Shown one piece after another: positions 44,087 through 53,083 of a DNA stretch of 64,000 bases. The first letter of the stretch is position 1. Each line of letters starts with the position of its first letter. Both the position numbers and the translations under genes were made by a program. Below the pieces are notes generated by a model, which saw only the letters and a list, made by a program, of their open reading frames with translations, made no database searches and was not told the origin of the DNA. This stretch comes from Bacillus sp. CECT 9360 (GTDB taxonomy: Bacteria; Bacillota; Bacilli; Bacillales; DSM-1321). The stretch lies in NCBI RefSeq assembly GCF_918741275.1, contig NZ_CAKKNA010000001.1:186001-250000 (forward strand), written 5' to 3'.

Positions 44087-46510
44087 ATGAAAAAGCAAAA
44101 GCTAGTTATGATTGGAAATGGCATGGCCGGGGTACGTGCGATTGAGGAAATCCTCAAAATAAATCGGGCAGCCTACGAAATAACGATCTTCGGAAAAGAA
44201 CCGCATCCCAATTATAATCGCATTCAATTGTCAAACGTCTTGCAAGGAGACACAACGATTGATGAGATTATTATGAATGATTGGGACTGGTATCGCGCCA
44301 ACCATATTCAATTGCATACAGGTGAAGCCGTCACGAAAATCGATACAGCAACAAAAACGTTGTTGACTGAAAAGGGACTCTCCGTGGAATATGATAAATT
44401 GATTATTGCAACAGGGTCACTTCCGTTTATCCTTCCTATTCCGGGAGTTGATAAAGAAGGTGTCGTCGGTTTTCGTGATATCCAAGATTGTGAAATGATG
44501 ATCAAGATGTCAAAAAAATATAAGAAAGCTGTTGTTATTGGCGGTGGCTTGCTTGGATTAGAGGCAGCAAAAGGTTTATTGAATCTCGGCATGCAAGTTG
44601 ATGTTATCCACCTTATGGAACACCTGATGGAAAAACAACTCGATCCGACTGCTTCTGAAATGCTGCAAAAAGAATTGGCAGCGCAAGGCATGAACTTCCT
44701 GATGCAGAAACAAACGACTGAAATTTTTGGCCGGGAACGCGTTGAAGGGCTTCGTTTTAAAGACGGTACGGAAATTAAAGCAGATTTGGTCGTTATGTCA
44801 GCTGGAATCATTCCTAATATCAAGCTTGCCAGAGAAAGCGATATTTACGTGAACCGCGGCATCGTCGTCGATGATTATATGGAAACAAGTGTACCGGATG
44901 TATATGCGGTCGGCGAATGTGCCGAGCATCGGGAAATCGTCTACGGAATGGTTGCTCCTCTTTATGAACAGGGGAAAATTCTTTCAGAAAACCTTTGCGG
45001 TAAAAAAGAAAAGCCATATGAAGGCTCCGTAACAGGCACACAGCTGAAGGTATCCGAAATAGACCTTTACTCTGCGGGAGAAATTTATGATGATCCTGCT
45101 ACGAAGGCAATCAAGGTTCATAACGAATTTGAAGGCATCTACAAGAAAGTTTTAATACGCGGCAACACGATTGCAGGGATCGTTTTATACGGAGACACGA
45201 AAGACAGCTCACGACTATTTCGCATGATGAACCAGAAAGAGAATATAACCGATCTGACAAATATCGCTTTCTTGCAGGCAGTGAACGCCGGAGAGCAGGC
45301 AAATGATGTGGCTTCCATGCCTGATGATGAGCTAATTTGTGGCTGTAATGGCGTAACGAAAGGGACAATCGTAAATGCCATTCAAACTCAAGGCCTTTCA
45401 ACAGTTGAACAGGTTGGCGGCTGCACAAACGCAGGCAGGTCATGTGGCCGATGCAAGCCGCAAATCTCGCAAATCCTGGAATATACGTTAGGCGATAGCT
45501 TTGATCAATCTGCTCAAAAACAGACCCTTTGCGGCTGTACCACTTATAGCCGGGATGAGGTTGTCGCGGAAATTCGTGAAAAAGGGCTCACTTCTATTAA
45601 AGAAGTCATGATGGTCCTTGAATGGAAGAATGAAGAAGGCTGTACAAAATGCCGGCCTGCTCTGAACTATTATCTCGGTATGATCTATCCAGAGTATCAC
45701 GATGACCGTAATTCCCGTCTCGTTAACGAAAAAATGCATGCCAATATCCAAAAGGACGGCAAGTATTCTGTTATTCCAAGAATGTATGGCGGGGTGACAT
45801 CCGCAGAAGATTTACGGAAAATTGCAGAAGTCGCCGATAAATATGAAGTACCTCTCGTCAAATTAACGGGAGGGCAGCGGATTGGATTATTCGGCTTGAA
45901 GAAAGAAGACCTCCCAGATGTTTGGGAAGAGCTTGGGATGCCATCAGGCTACGCTTACGGAAAAACCCTTCGCACCGTAAAAACCTGCGTTGGCTCACAA
46001 TTCTGCCGGTTTGGGACACAAGATTCCATGAGCCTCGGCATTGAGCTGGAAAAGCGTTTTGAGCGTGTAGATACACCTCATAAATGGAAAATGGGCGTTT
46101 CCGCTTGCCCGCGAAACTGTGCGGAAGCTGGAGTCAAAGATGTCGGCATCGTCGGCGTGGACGGCGGCTGGGAAATCTATGTTGGTGGTAATGGAGGAAC
46201 GGACCTGCGCGCCGCGGATCTACTATGCGTGGTGAAAACGGAAGAAGAAGTGTATGAGATGGTCGGTGCCTATATGCAATACTATCGTGAAACGGCCGTC
46301 TATTTAGAACGTACAGCCAAGTGGCTGGAGCGCGTAAGTTTGTCACATGTTAAAGAAGTGCTGGCCGATGAAAACAATCGCCGTGAATTAAACGAACGCT
46401 TGAACAAAACAACAGAGCGTTATGAAGAACCATGGAAGAAAGCGATCGATGAACAACCGATCCAGAACCATTACTATACAAGACGTTCTGTGCCTGTCAT
46501 AACAAAATAA
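44087..46510 (+). CDS. nirB: Assimilatory-type NADH-dependent nitrite reductase, large subunit
   Basis: 807 residues, cytoplasmic; reduces nitrite to ammonia. Order of domains: FAD/NAD(P) pyridine nucleotide-disulfide oxidoreductase (about 1-290, with VMIGNGMAGVRAIEEI and VVIGGGLLGLEAAKGL), two BFD-like [2Fe-2S] domains (CGCNGVTKG...GRSCGRCKP near 420, and CGCTTYSRDE...GCTKCRP near 480), then the ferredoxin-like and sirohaem/[4Fe-4S] domain with Cys ligands in CVGSQFCRFGT and ACPRNCAE. ATG after GTGGAGGG. Named nasD in B. subtilis. The paired Fnr-type boxes upstream suggest anaerobic activation here. Confidence 0.95.
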   Translation: MKKQKLVMIGNGMAGVRAIEEILKINRAAYEITIFGKEPHPNYNRIQLSNVLQGDTTIDEIIMNDWDWYRANHIQLHTGEAVTKIDTATKTLLTEKGLSVEYDKLIIATGSLPFILPIPGVDKEGVVGFRDIQDCEMMIKMSKKYKKAVVIGGGLLGLEAAKGLLNLGMQVDVIHLMEHLMEKQLDPTASEMLQKELAAQGMNFLMQKQTTEIFGRERVEGLRFKDGTEIKADLVVMSAGIIPNIKLARESDIYVNRGIVVDDYMETSVPDVYAVGECAEHREIVYGMVAPLYEQGKILSENLCGKKEKPYEGSVTGTQLKVSEIDLYSAGEIYDDPATKAIKVHNEFEGIYKKVLIRGNTIAGIVLYGDTKDSSRLFRMMNQKENITDLTNIAFLQAVNAGEQANDVASMPDDELICGCNGVTKGTIVNAIQTQGLSTVEQVGGCTNAGRSCGRCKPQISQILEYTLGDSFDQSAQKQTLCGCTTYSRDEVVAEIREKGLTSIKEVMMVLEWKNEEGCTKCRPALNYYLGMIYPEYHDDRNSRLVNEKMHANIQKDGKYSVIPRMYGGVTSAEDLRKIAEVADKYEVPLVKLTGGQRIGLFGLKKEDLPDVWEELGMPSGYAYGKTLRTVKTCVGSQFCRFGTQDSMSLGIELEKRFERVDTPHKWKMGVSACPRNCAEAGVKDVGIVGVDGGWEIYVGGNGGTDLRAADLLCVVKTEEEVYEMVGAYMQYYRETAVYLERTAKWLERVSLSHVKEVLADENNRRELNERLNKTTERYEEPWKKAIDEQPIQNHYYTRRSVPVITK

Positions 46511-46520
46511 TTTAAGTAAT

Positions 46521-46546
46521 GCCGGACGGATCAAACACCGTCCGGC
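46521..46546 (+). other. Perfect hairpin between nirB and nirD
   Basis: GCCGGACGG and CCGTCCGGC, 9 bp without mismatch, no T-run. It may protect the 3' end of nirB message or reduce nirD expression. Confidence 0.6.
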
Positions 46547-46579
46547 TGCTTAATAAAAGAATCTGAAAGGAGAATGATT

Positions 46580-46909
46580 ATGATTCCAACATTAACCCGC
46601 CACGAGATTGCAAAATACTCAGAGCTTCCTGCACTAGTAGGGCAACCTATTAAGATAGGCGACGAAGAGATCGCCTTGTTCCGCTTATCGAACGGGGAGG
46701 TTAAAGCGGTAGAAAATAAGAGTCCCCATCCTAAAGGAGGAATCCTTTCTGACGGCCTTGTCAGCGGACATTATGTGTACTGCCCGCTGTACGATTGGAA
46801 AATCTCGTTGACAGACGGAAACGTACAAGCGCCGGACGAAGGGCATGTAAAAACATATGATATACAAGTGGAAGAAGATAAAGTATTTTTTTTAAATAAG
46901 GAAGGATGA
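46580..46909 (+). CDS. nirD: Nitrite reductase small subunit, Rieske-like fold
   Basis: 109 residues from ATG 46580 (AAAGGAG 7 nt upstream); ATG 46574 is too close to that site. The Rieske-type fold is evident (GEVKAVENKSPHPKGG, GHYVYCPLYDWKISL), but the usual CxH and CxxH iron-sulphur ligands are not complete: the first Cys is Ser and the last His is Tyr. This loss is normal for NirD/NasE, which carries no cluster. Partner of NirB. Confidence 0.92.
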   Translation: MIPTLTRHEIAKYSELPALVGQPIKIGDEEIALFRLSNGEVKAVENKSPHPKGGILSDGLVSGHYVYCPLYDWKISLTDGNVQAPDEGHVKTYDIQVEEDKVFFLNKEG

Positions 46910-47001
46910 TAAGAAGTTCGGTATAATCAAGGTGCCTGCACTTTTCTTAAGATAATATGAAAACATCAGGATAATGTTAAACGTGGAAGGAAGTCGTTAA
47001 G

Positions 47002-48465
47002 ATGAAGCATGGAAAGGTATATCTAGTGGGGGCAGGCCCTGGCGATATCGGATTGATCACTGTAAAAGGTCTCGAGGCTATCCGCCGCGCGGAAGTCATC
47101 CTTTACGATAGATTAGTAAACCCAAAGCTATTGGAATTTGCGAATAACGACTGTGAACTTATCTATGGCGGTAAGCTTCCCGACCGTCATATTCTCCGAC
47201 AAGAGACAATCAACGAACTTCTGATTTCCAAGGCATTGGAAGGGAAAATAGTGGTTCGTTTAAAAGGAGGCGATCCAGGTGTATTCGGGCGTGTTGGCGA
47301 AGAGGCTGCGGGCTTGGCCGAAAACGGGATTCCTTTTGAAATGGTTCCCGGTATCACATCAGGAATCGCAGCCCCGATGTATGCGGGAATCCCGGTCACT
47401 CACAGGGAATATGGCGGATCGTTTGCAATTGTGACGGCTCATGATAAATCCAAAGATGGAAAGCCAAATTTAGACTGGACTTCTTTGGCAAAAGGAATCG
47501 ATACAATTGCCTTCTATATGGGTGTTGCCAACCTTCCGCATATTTGTGAAAATCTCGTAAAGCATGGGAAATCGCTTGACACACCCGTAATCCTTATCCA
47601 ATGGGGAACATTGGGCAGACAAAAAACGTTGGAGGGGACACTCTCAACGATTGCTCAAAAAGTGAAAGATGCCAAGTTCAGCAATCCCGCCATCACACTT
47701 GTTGGTGATGTCGTATCGATTCGCGGGAAAATCAACTGGTTTGAGAAAAAACCGTTGTTTGGACGTCAAATTTTACTGGCACGGACAGGTACGGAAAAAA
47801 GTGCACTTGCAGCTGAACTGCGGGAACAAGGCGCTGATGTGATGGAGTATCCGAAATGGAAACGCGAGGCAGCTCCTGTAAAAGAACAGATCTTGGATCG
47901 CATAGACAGCTATGAGAAAATCCTGTTCGGTTCACCTGAAAGTGTAAAGGAATTCTTCGAGCTCTTGATTGGTCGCAGCATGGATATCCGCAAAATTAAA
48001 GCCGAATTATTTGCCAGTTCCATTAAATCAAAGAAAGCCTTGAATGAACGGGGGTTTTCAGCGGAAATCGTAGATAAAATGAATAGTACCGGTAACTTAC
48101 TGATTATTGGCGATAACACCGTGGAAAGTAATGAGCAATATTTAATGAGCCAATATGGAGAATTTGATATGTTTCAGACCTCGCAAAAGCAGCTTGATGA
48201 ACAGTTCATCCCTATATTCTTACGCACGCTGGAAGAAGTAAAATTAGATACAATAGTGTTCCCTAGCAGTGCATCTGTACAGCAGTTTATCGAAGGCTTG
48301 AAAACAACCAGGCTTAGTGAACAAGAGGTTATAAAGGATCTCAAAGTGATCTGTATGGGAAATCACACATATGAAGCCGCAATCGTAAATGGATTAAAGC
48401 CCAACGGCATGCCATCTTCCCCAACCTACGAAGCTCTCGTCGATTTTTTAGTTAACCAGGAATAG
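47002..48465 (+). CDS. Fused uroporphyrinogen-III C-methyltransferase / uroporphyrinogen-III synthase
   Basis: 487 residues. The N-terminal 245 residues are the SUMT (CobA/NasF) methyltransferase: VYLVGAGPGDIGLITVKGL, YDRLV, RLKGGDPGVFGRVGEE, VPGITSG and the later TLVGDVV. The remaining 240 residues have HemD character (LFGRQILLARTGTEKSALAA, EKILFGSPESVKEFFELL, DTIVFPSSASVQQFIEGL). The enzyme makes precorrin-2, and possibly its precursor, for the sirohaem of NirB. The later oxidation/ferrochelation gene is not in the window. ATG after GGAAGGAAG. Likely co-transcribed with nirBD, 92 bp away. Confidence 0.9.
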   Translation: MKHGKVYLVGAGPGDIGLITVKGLEAIRRAEVILYDRLVNPKLLEFANNDCELIYGGKLPDRHILRQETINELLISKALEGKIVVRLKGGDPGVFGRVGEEAAGLAENGIPFEMVPGITSGIAAPMYAGIPVTHREYGGSFAIVTAHDKSKDGKPNLDWTSLAKGIDTIAFYMGVANLPHICENLVKHGKSLDTPVILIQWGTLGRQKTLEGTLSTIAQKVKDAKFSNPAITLVGDVVSIRGKINWFEKKPLFGRQILLARTGTEKSALAAELREQGADVMEYPKWKREAAPVKEQILDRIDSYEKILFGSPESVKEFFELLIGRSMDIRKIKAELFASSIKSKKALNERGFSAEIVDKMNSTGNLLIIGDNTVESNEQYLMSQYGEFDMFQTSQKQLDEQFIPIFLRTLEEVKLDTIVFPSSASVQQFIEGLKTTRLSEQEVIKDLKVICMGNHTYEAAIVNGLKPNGMPSSPTYEALVDFLVNQE

Positions 48466-48564
48466 GGTTGCCACCCAAAAATCGAAAATATCCAAGTATG
48501 ATTGATGTTTCAAACACCCCACAATCGTCTGCTACGAAACCAGAATAAAGAAAACTTTTTTCTG

Positions 48565-48591
48565 GCTCTCACAATGTGAGAGCTTTCTTTA
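48565..48591 (+). terminator. Terminator of the nir operon
   Basis: GCTCTCAC and GTGAGAGC around AAT, then TTTCTTT; flanking AAAGAAAA can extend the stem. Confidence 0.85.
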
Positions 48592-48604
48592 TGTAAACAC
48601 CTTT

Positions 48605-48643
48605 TTTAGAGTTTGTTAACGTTCTGTTAATAGGGTTGTTTTA
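48605..48643 (+). promoter_or_regulatory. Pho-box-like direct repeats before the phosphodiesterase gene
   Basis: TTTAGA (48605), TTAACG (48616) and TTAATA (48627) are spaced exactly 11 bp apart, the PhoP pattern TTAACA-N5 repeated; a poor fourth match GTTTTA lies at 48638. They end just before a plausible -10 (TATTTATAAG region). Confidence 0.5.
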
Positions 48644-48695
48644 TCATATTTATAAGTTAGGATAAAAATAGTTAATTCGACAGGAGGTAAAAACG

Positions 48696-49574
48696 ATGAA
48701 GAAGTTGTGGTTGATAATGTCTCTTACTGTTGCCGTGTTTGCAATCCAATTTTCATCAACGGTAGCCTCAGCCGTCCAGCCTATGAAAGAATCGACAGTT
48801 GTACCACTCGCAAAAGCACACGCTCACAACGATTATGAACATGAGCGCCCGCTCTATGACGCATTGGAACATGGTTTTACAAGCGTGGAGGCTGATGTTT
48901 GGCTGGAAGACGGGGAATTGCTCGTTGCCCACGATCAAATAAACGTGAACCCGGAGCGCACCTTAAAGTCGCTTTACTTGGATCCATTAAAAGAAAGAGT
49001 TCATGAAAACCGAGGTTCCGTATACAAAGGGACTAATCAGGACTTTTTGCTTTGGATTGACATTAAATCAGAAGACGTGGCTACGTATAACGAAATTCAC
49101 AAACAGCTAGCCGAATACAAAAAGATGCTGACAAAGTTTTCAAAATCAGGCGTAAAGCAAAGCGCGATTACGGTCATTATATCTGGAAACCGTCCGCGTG
49201 ATCTGATGGAAGACCAGTCCATCCGATACTCCACATTCGATGGACGCATGAGCGATCTTGGAACTAATGTGCCAAATGAATTTATGCCAGTCATCAGTGA
49301 TAATTGGACGAAGCACTTTACATGGCAAGGCATTGGAGAGATGCCTGAACATGAACGTGAAAAGCTAAATAATATCGTCGAGGAAGCGCATAATCAAGGT
49401 CAGATTGTCCGTTTCTGGGCCACTCCAGATAAGGCGCTTTCGAACCGCGAAGCTGTCTGGAATGAATTGCTGAAAGCTGGAGTGGACATCATTAACACCG
49501 ACGACCTTCCCGGCCTCAAGCAATACCTTCTGGAACATGACCAGAATCCGACGAAACAACATATTGAATGGTAA
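48696..49574 (+). CDS. Secreted PI-PLC/GDPD-like phosphodiesterase
   Basis: 292 residues with a Sec signal peptide (MKKLW, hydrophobic core, cleavage after VASA near residue 27). The mature part has the TIM-barrel pattern of the glycerophosphodiester/PI-PLC-like superfamily: AHAHNDYEHERPLYDALEHG, VEADVWLEDGELLVAHDQ (catalytic-type HD), and near the end IVRFWATP and GVDIINTDDLPGL. It would release phosphate-containing products outside the cell. A Pho-like box upstream suggests induction by phosphate starvation, as for glpQ of B. subtilis. ATG after GGAGG. Confidence 0.85.
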   Translation: MKKLWLIMSLTVAVFAIQFSSTVASAVQPMKESTVVPLAKAHAHNDYEHERPLYDALEHGFTSVEADVWLEDGELLVAHDQINVNPERTLKSLYLDPLKERVHENRGSVYKGTNQDFLLWIDIKSEDVATYNEIHKQLAEYKKMLTKFSKSGVKQSAITVIISGNRPRDLMEDQSIRYSTFDGRMSDLGTNVPNEFMPVISDNWTKHFTWQGIGEMPEHEREKLNNIVEEAHNQGQIVRFWATPDKALSNREAVWNELLKAGVDIINTDDLPGLKQYLLEHDQNPTKQHIEW

Positions 49575-49613
49575 ATTTGAATTTGGATCAGACACCATCC
49601 ATACCTTAGAAGT

Positions 49614-49644
49614 AGTCAACTGAAAGCAGTTGGCTGCTTTTCTT
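49614..49644 (+). terminator. Terminator after the phosphodiesterase gene
   Basis: AGTCAACTG pairs with CAGTTGGCT around AAAG, then GCTTTTCTTTT. Confidence 0.7.
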
Positions 49645-49765
49645 TTATTTTAGGAACCCTACTGACACATTTTTCTAAAAAGCTAAATATTCATTGAAGA
49701 GGAAACCGTATTAAAGTAAGCTAATATTAAATGGATATAGGTGGAAAACAAGAAGGAGTGATATT

Positions 49766-49972
49766 ATGGATTGGTTACATTGGTATGACTGGATAACTCC
49801 TACAAATCCATTTGCTTCTATATTCTTCGGCATCTTACTCTCTGTCATAGTGGCGTTCAGTTTATGGTTTGAAACCAGAGAAAAGAAAACACTTTTGATC
49901 GCATTGTTTTCCGGTACTTTAGCTTCAGTAATTTTTGTGGTGATTTTAAGCTCCGTTGGCTTTTATCAGTAG
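49766..49972 (+). CDS. Small two-helix membrane protein, unknown
   Basis: 68 residues: MDWLHWYDWITPTNPF, then helices at about 18-34 and 43-65 with a short basic loop (ETREKKT). ATG 8 nt after GAAGGAGTG. Hydrophobic pattern and binding site support a real gene; no family recognised. A terminator-like hairpin lies at 50103. Confidence 0.65.
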   Translation: MDWLHWYDWITPTNPFASIFFGILLSVIVAFSLWFETREKKTLLIALFSGTLASVIFVVILSSVGFYQ

Positions 49973-50102
49973 AAAAACTTGAAGCCGGAAAAGTTAGTTT
50001 GTATTTTTATTAATTAAGTGTAGTGGTGATGCTTGCCTTATCCAGCTTGATTGCTTACCGAAATAGGATGCCAATTTTTAAAGAAATATAATGATGAAGG
50101 AT

Positions 50103-50133
50103 AAGGGCTGTTAATCGGCAGCTCTTATTCTTT
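50103..50133 (+). terminator. Terminator-like hairpin before the GNAT gene
   Basis: AAGGGCTG (50103-50110) and CAGCTCTT (50119-50126) with one G-T, then ATTCTTTG. Confidence 0.5.
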
Positions 50134-50152
50134 GATATTAAAGGGGGATTTT

Positions 50153-50596
50153 ATGGAAGTCGCACAAGCTTCAAAAACTGATTTAAAACAAGTATATCAG
50201 CATACGGAAATAGCGCTTACAGAAGGAACGCTGGGCTATTTTAAGGGCGGAGAAGAAAAGGCGATAGCCATGATGGAGAAAGTGTTAAGCAATAATGGGA
50301 AACTCCTAGTCTCGAAGGAATCGGGTCAACTGGCGGGATGGATTCTGTATGGAACTCAAGCAGACAGCATGGCCGATATCGAATCAGGTTTTATCTATGA
50401 ACTTTACATACTTAAGGATTATAGAAAAAAAGGCTACGGAAAGAGATTGATGGAAGAGTGTATCCAAGATCTTAAAGCGCAAGATCTTCAAGAAATCAGG
50501 CTCGCCGTTTATCAGGGGAATGGAGCAATGGAGCTGTACCGCCAGCTTGGATTTAGCGAAACTAGGATTATTATGAGCAAAAAGATAAGCGGATAG
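50153..50596 (+). CDS. GNAT-family N-acetyltransferase
   Basis: 147 residues. CoA-binding motif: YELYILKDYRKKGYGKRLME; later motif LAVYQGNGAMELYRQLGF. ATG at 50153 follows AAAGGGGG; a TTG at 50132 in the same frame is rejected. Substrate unknown. Ends against a bidirectional terminator shared with the YjcZ-like gene. Confidence 0.85.
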   Translation: MEVAQASKTDLKQVYQHTEIALTEGTLGYFKGGEEKAIAMMEKVLSNNGKLLVSKESGQLAGWILYGTQADSMADIESGFIYELYILKDYRKKGYGKRLMEECIQDLKAQDLQEIRLAVYQGNGAMELYRQLGFSETRIIMSKKISG

Positions 50597-50617
50597 GCAC
50601 CAGCCTTGTTTTAAATA

Positions 50618-50657
50618 AAATGGTGTATCCCCGGTCAATCCCAGGAATACACCATTT
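50618..50657. terminator. Bidirectional terminator between the GNAT and YjcZ-like genes
   Basis: AAATGGTGTATCCCCGG and CCCAGGAATACACCATTT pair over most of their length, with A/T runs on both sides. Confidence 0.85.
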
Positions 50658-50698
50658 CTAAAAATTTTACATGGATGAAGCTTGTTTATTTAATCGGA

Positions 50699-50791
50699 TT
50701 AGTAAACGTAAGCTGCTCCAACGATTATGAGAAGGATAAACAATACAACGATTAACGCGAAAGCACTTCCGCCGCCTTTGTAATCAGACAT
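50699..50791 (-). CDS. YjcZ-family sporulation protein
   Basis: A 30-residue protein, MSDYKGGGSAF then ALIVVLFILLIIVGAAYVY, the textbook YjcZ layout of glycine head, single helix and AAYVY-type end. ATG lies 7 nt after GAAAGGGGTGG on the minus strand. Second member besides 20940-21035. Confidence 0.9.
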   Translation of the reverse strand: MSDYKGGGSAFALIVVLFILLIIVGAAYVY

Positions 50792-50948
50792 TCAATCCAC
50801 CCCTTTCTAGCTTGCTAATACAGAATATGAACAACCTTGAAAATTGTCCGGGCTAATGCAAAAAATAGAACGATCTCCTAATGAAAGTGGAAAGGCGGAT
50901 GAACGAGGATGCCCCGGGACCGATAATATTCTTATGGTGTGGGATCTC

Positions 50949-51197
50949 TTACTTAATAAACCTTGTGATGAGCGGAATCACATAGGGTCCGACAAAAGGT
51001 TTTACTTGATCATACATTCTTTTGGCGTTTTGAGCGGTCCCTGCTATTTTCATATAATCGATATTACCATCCTCATTGCGGAAATTAGACATAATCCCTG
51101 ATTTCTCTTGTTTAACCGGTGCGCGACGTGAAGGCCCTAGTGAGAAAAAAGCGGGCCTGGGTCGTTGTGGTGGCGGCTGCGGTCTTCTGGAAAACAA
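50949..51197 (-). CDS. YppG-like small protein, proline-rich N-terminus
   Basis: 82 residues from a TTG start 9 nt after AAAGGAGG. The head is FSRRPQPPPQRPRP, and the C-terminal half is a helical domain (DYMKIAGTAQNAKRMYDQVK then PFVGPYVIPLITRF) of the YppG type found in spore-formers. The frame stays open another 36 codons upstream, but these lack support. Probably spore-associated by analogy. Confidence 0.65.
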   Translation of the reverse strand: MFSRRPQPPPQRPRPAFFSLGPSRRAPVKQEKSGIMSNFRNEDGNIDYMKIAGTAQNAKRMYDQVKPFVGPYVIPLITRFIK

Positions 51198-51415
51198 ATC
51201 AAAAACCTCCTTTGCTTTAAAACTCCTCTCACTAATTACTATATGAAAAAATAAACCCTTAAGGTCAGGTACCTGTCCATGGTGCACACATAATTGGGTG
51301 GTCAATTCCCATGTTTTTAAAAGCGAAAGAAGGAAAGAACGATAATGGTGTCAAAATAGATAAAAAAGAGCGTTTCTTCGAGGATGAAAATCATTCAATG
51401 AAAGGGGATAGGAGA

Positions 51416-52300
51416 ATGAAGGTGCTTGTACTTGGCGGTACACGTTTTTTTGGTAAAAGACTTGTTGAATTATTGATTGAGAAGGGTGCTGATGTCACCA
51501 TCGGTACGAGAGGGAAAACAGCTGACCCGTTTGGGATTCGTGTTAAACGGCTAGAGCTTGACCGGTTCAACCCGGACTCTCTTAAAGCGACAGCGGGCAG
51601 CGACGAGTGGGACATCGTGTATGATCAAATAGGCTATTCGCCAGATGATGCTAAATACGCTTGTGAGGTTTTTAAGGATAGAGTCGGCCATTATGTTTTC
51701 ACTTCCTCACAATCGGTCTATAAAATGTCTGAAACAATCCTTGATGAAGAGGATTTCAATCCATACTCGTATCCTGTGCGTAAGGGAGACCGGAATCAAT
51801 TCCCCTATGATGAAGGCAAACGGCTTGCGGAAGCCTTTTTTTATCAACGATCGCCTTTTCCGGTTACAGCAGTCCGGTTTCCTATTGTAATGGGAGTGGA
51901 TGATTATACAGAACGGCTGCTGTTTCATGTGAGAAAAGTAAAGGAGGGACAAGAGATTGGCCTAAGCAATTGGAAATCATCTCTGTCGTTCATTTCCTCT
52001 GAAGAGGCAGCGGCATTTTTAGCTTTTACCGGAGAGAACCCGTTTAATTCTCCGGTAAACGCATGTTCAAATGGTTCTATTGCATTGAAGGAGCTCATGG
52101 CTCTTATTGAAGAGAAAACGGGAAAAACAACAATCGTAACCGAGAATATAACCGAGACCAACGAATCACCATATAATCTGCCGATTTCATGGGTTATCGC
52201 TAACGATAAAGCCCAAAAAGCCGGATTTCAGTTTAAGAATTTAAAAGAATGGCTTCCTGTGTTGATTTCAGAACTCGCAGGTGAGGTACCAACCATTTAA
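51416..52300 (+). CDS. NAD-dependent epimerase/dehydratase (atypical SDR)
   Basis: 294 residues. Rossmann start KVLVLGGTRFFGKRLVELL with the GGTxFxG motif of atypical SDRs; later HYVFTSSQSVY, then FPYDEGKRLAEAFF (YxxxK-like), and RFPIVMGVDDYTERL. Close to isoflavone reductase/sugar epimerase-like proteins of Bacillus; substrate unknown. ATG at 51416 after AAAGGGGATAGGAG; the 35-codon upstream extension is rejected. Confidence 0.82.
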   Translation: MKVLVLGGTRFFGKRLVELLIEKGADVTIGTRGKTADPFGIRVKRLELDRFNPDSLKATAGSDEWDIVYDQIGYSPDDAKYACEVFKDRVGHYVFTSSQSVYKMSETILDEEDFNPYSYPVRKGDRNQFPYDEGKRLAEAFFYQRSPFPVTAVRFPIVMGVDDYTERLLFHVRKVKEGQEIGLSNWKSSLSFISSEEAAAFLAFTGENPFNSPVNACSNGSIALKELMALIEEKTGKTTIVTENITETNESPYNLPISWVIANDKAQKAGFQFKNLKEWLPVLISELAGEVPTI

Positions 52301-52325
52301 GTGAAAAAGGAAGAGAGGGAAAGCG

Positions 52326-52562
52326 ATGGGTTTTTATTGGGTCGGTTTAATCTTTTGGCTTTTGATCGCAGTTTCTTGTTTCCTATTTTTATACGGGCTT
52401 GTTAAAAAGTCCTGGAAATCCCTTATTATAAGCGGCATAGCGTTCTCACCGATTGCCTTGTATTTCAGTGGTTCAGAAAACAGCTATAGATTACTAGGGA
52501 TTCTGCCTTTGGTTCTTTTTATCCTAGCAATATATATCAGAAAGAGAGTCAAACACTCATGA
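52326..52562 (+). CDS. Small three-helix membrane protein, unknown
   Basis: 78 residues with helices at about 4-24, 32-48 and 56-72 and a basic tail (RKRVKHS). ATG after GAAGAGAGGG, 25 bp behind the epimerase gene, and its stop overlaps the start of the next gene (ATGA-type). Likely co-transcribed. Not recognised. Confidence 0.6.
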   Translation: MGFYWVGLIFWLLIAVSCFLFLYGLVKKSWKSLIISGIAFSPIALYFSGSENSYRLLGILPLVLFILAIYIRKRVKHS

Positions 52563-53025
52563 AGACTAGTTCTCCCAAACTTCCTTTAACAGCTGAAGAA
52601 AAGTCAAAATTAAGAACATCTAAAATAAAATTGAATCAAATAGTGAATATGGACTTATCTGAACTATCCCGATGCTTGCAATCCACAGAACGAGCCAGGT
52701 ACCTTCAAGCTCTCGCACAATTTCAAGCAATCCCTTCAATCGGTCCAAAGTTAGCTCAAATGGTTATCGAACTTGGTTATTATTCTCTTGAGGAGATCAA
52801 GGCGAGGAAGGTGCGGAACTACTCAATCGGTTGGAAGCGATAGTCGGTCACTGGGAAGATCCCTGCGTAGAAGACTCATTGCGTTGTGTTGTTCATCACG
52901 CTAACCATCCAGGCAGTGATAGAAGTTGGTGGCATTTTACAGCGGAAAGGAAAGAGTACCGGGAACAATATGGGTACCCAGCGACTAGACCGAGTATCCC
53001 TTGGTATGAAGCCAAAGACAAATAA
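52559..53025 (+). pseudogene. Cdd1-type helix-hairpin-helix protein, frameshifted
   Basis: The first frame (52559-52843) reads KLPLTAEEKSKLRTSKIKLN, then the HhH segment FQAIPSIGPKLAQMVIELGY up to EEIK. The rest of the family, LNRLEAIVGHWEDPCVEDSL through HHANHPGSDRSWWHFTAERK to RPSIPWYE, continues in the -1 frame to 53025. Restoring one G at about 52801-52803 (AAGGCGAG to AAGGGCGAG) joins them into an intact ~155-residue protein of the pathogenicity-locus Cdd1 family. A true mutation or a sequencing error are both possible. Confidence 0.85.
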
Positions 53026-53083
53026 TGGGCCAGGTACCATCCAGAGTAAGCAAGCTTTTTTCAATAAAATATAACTTATTTAA

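Noticed and set aside
48676-48682. Spo0A box (reverse TGTCGAA) at the phosphodiesterase gene
   Set aside because: It overlaps the ribosome binding site; a 7-mer is expected several times by chance in 64 kb on two strands.
50844-51101. Plus-strand 85-codon ORF
   Set aside because: It is antisense to the YppG-like gene, which has a clear AAGGAGG site and family-like sequence.
51264-51285. Dispersed GGTACCTG/GGTGCCTG repeat, also near 53035 and 46932
   Set aside because: Short similarity to a hairpin often seen in Bacillus intergenic DNA; too short and divergent here to call copies of one element.
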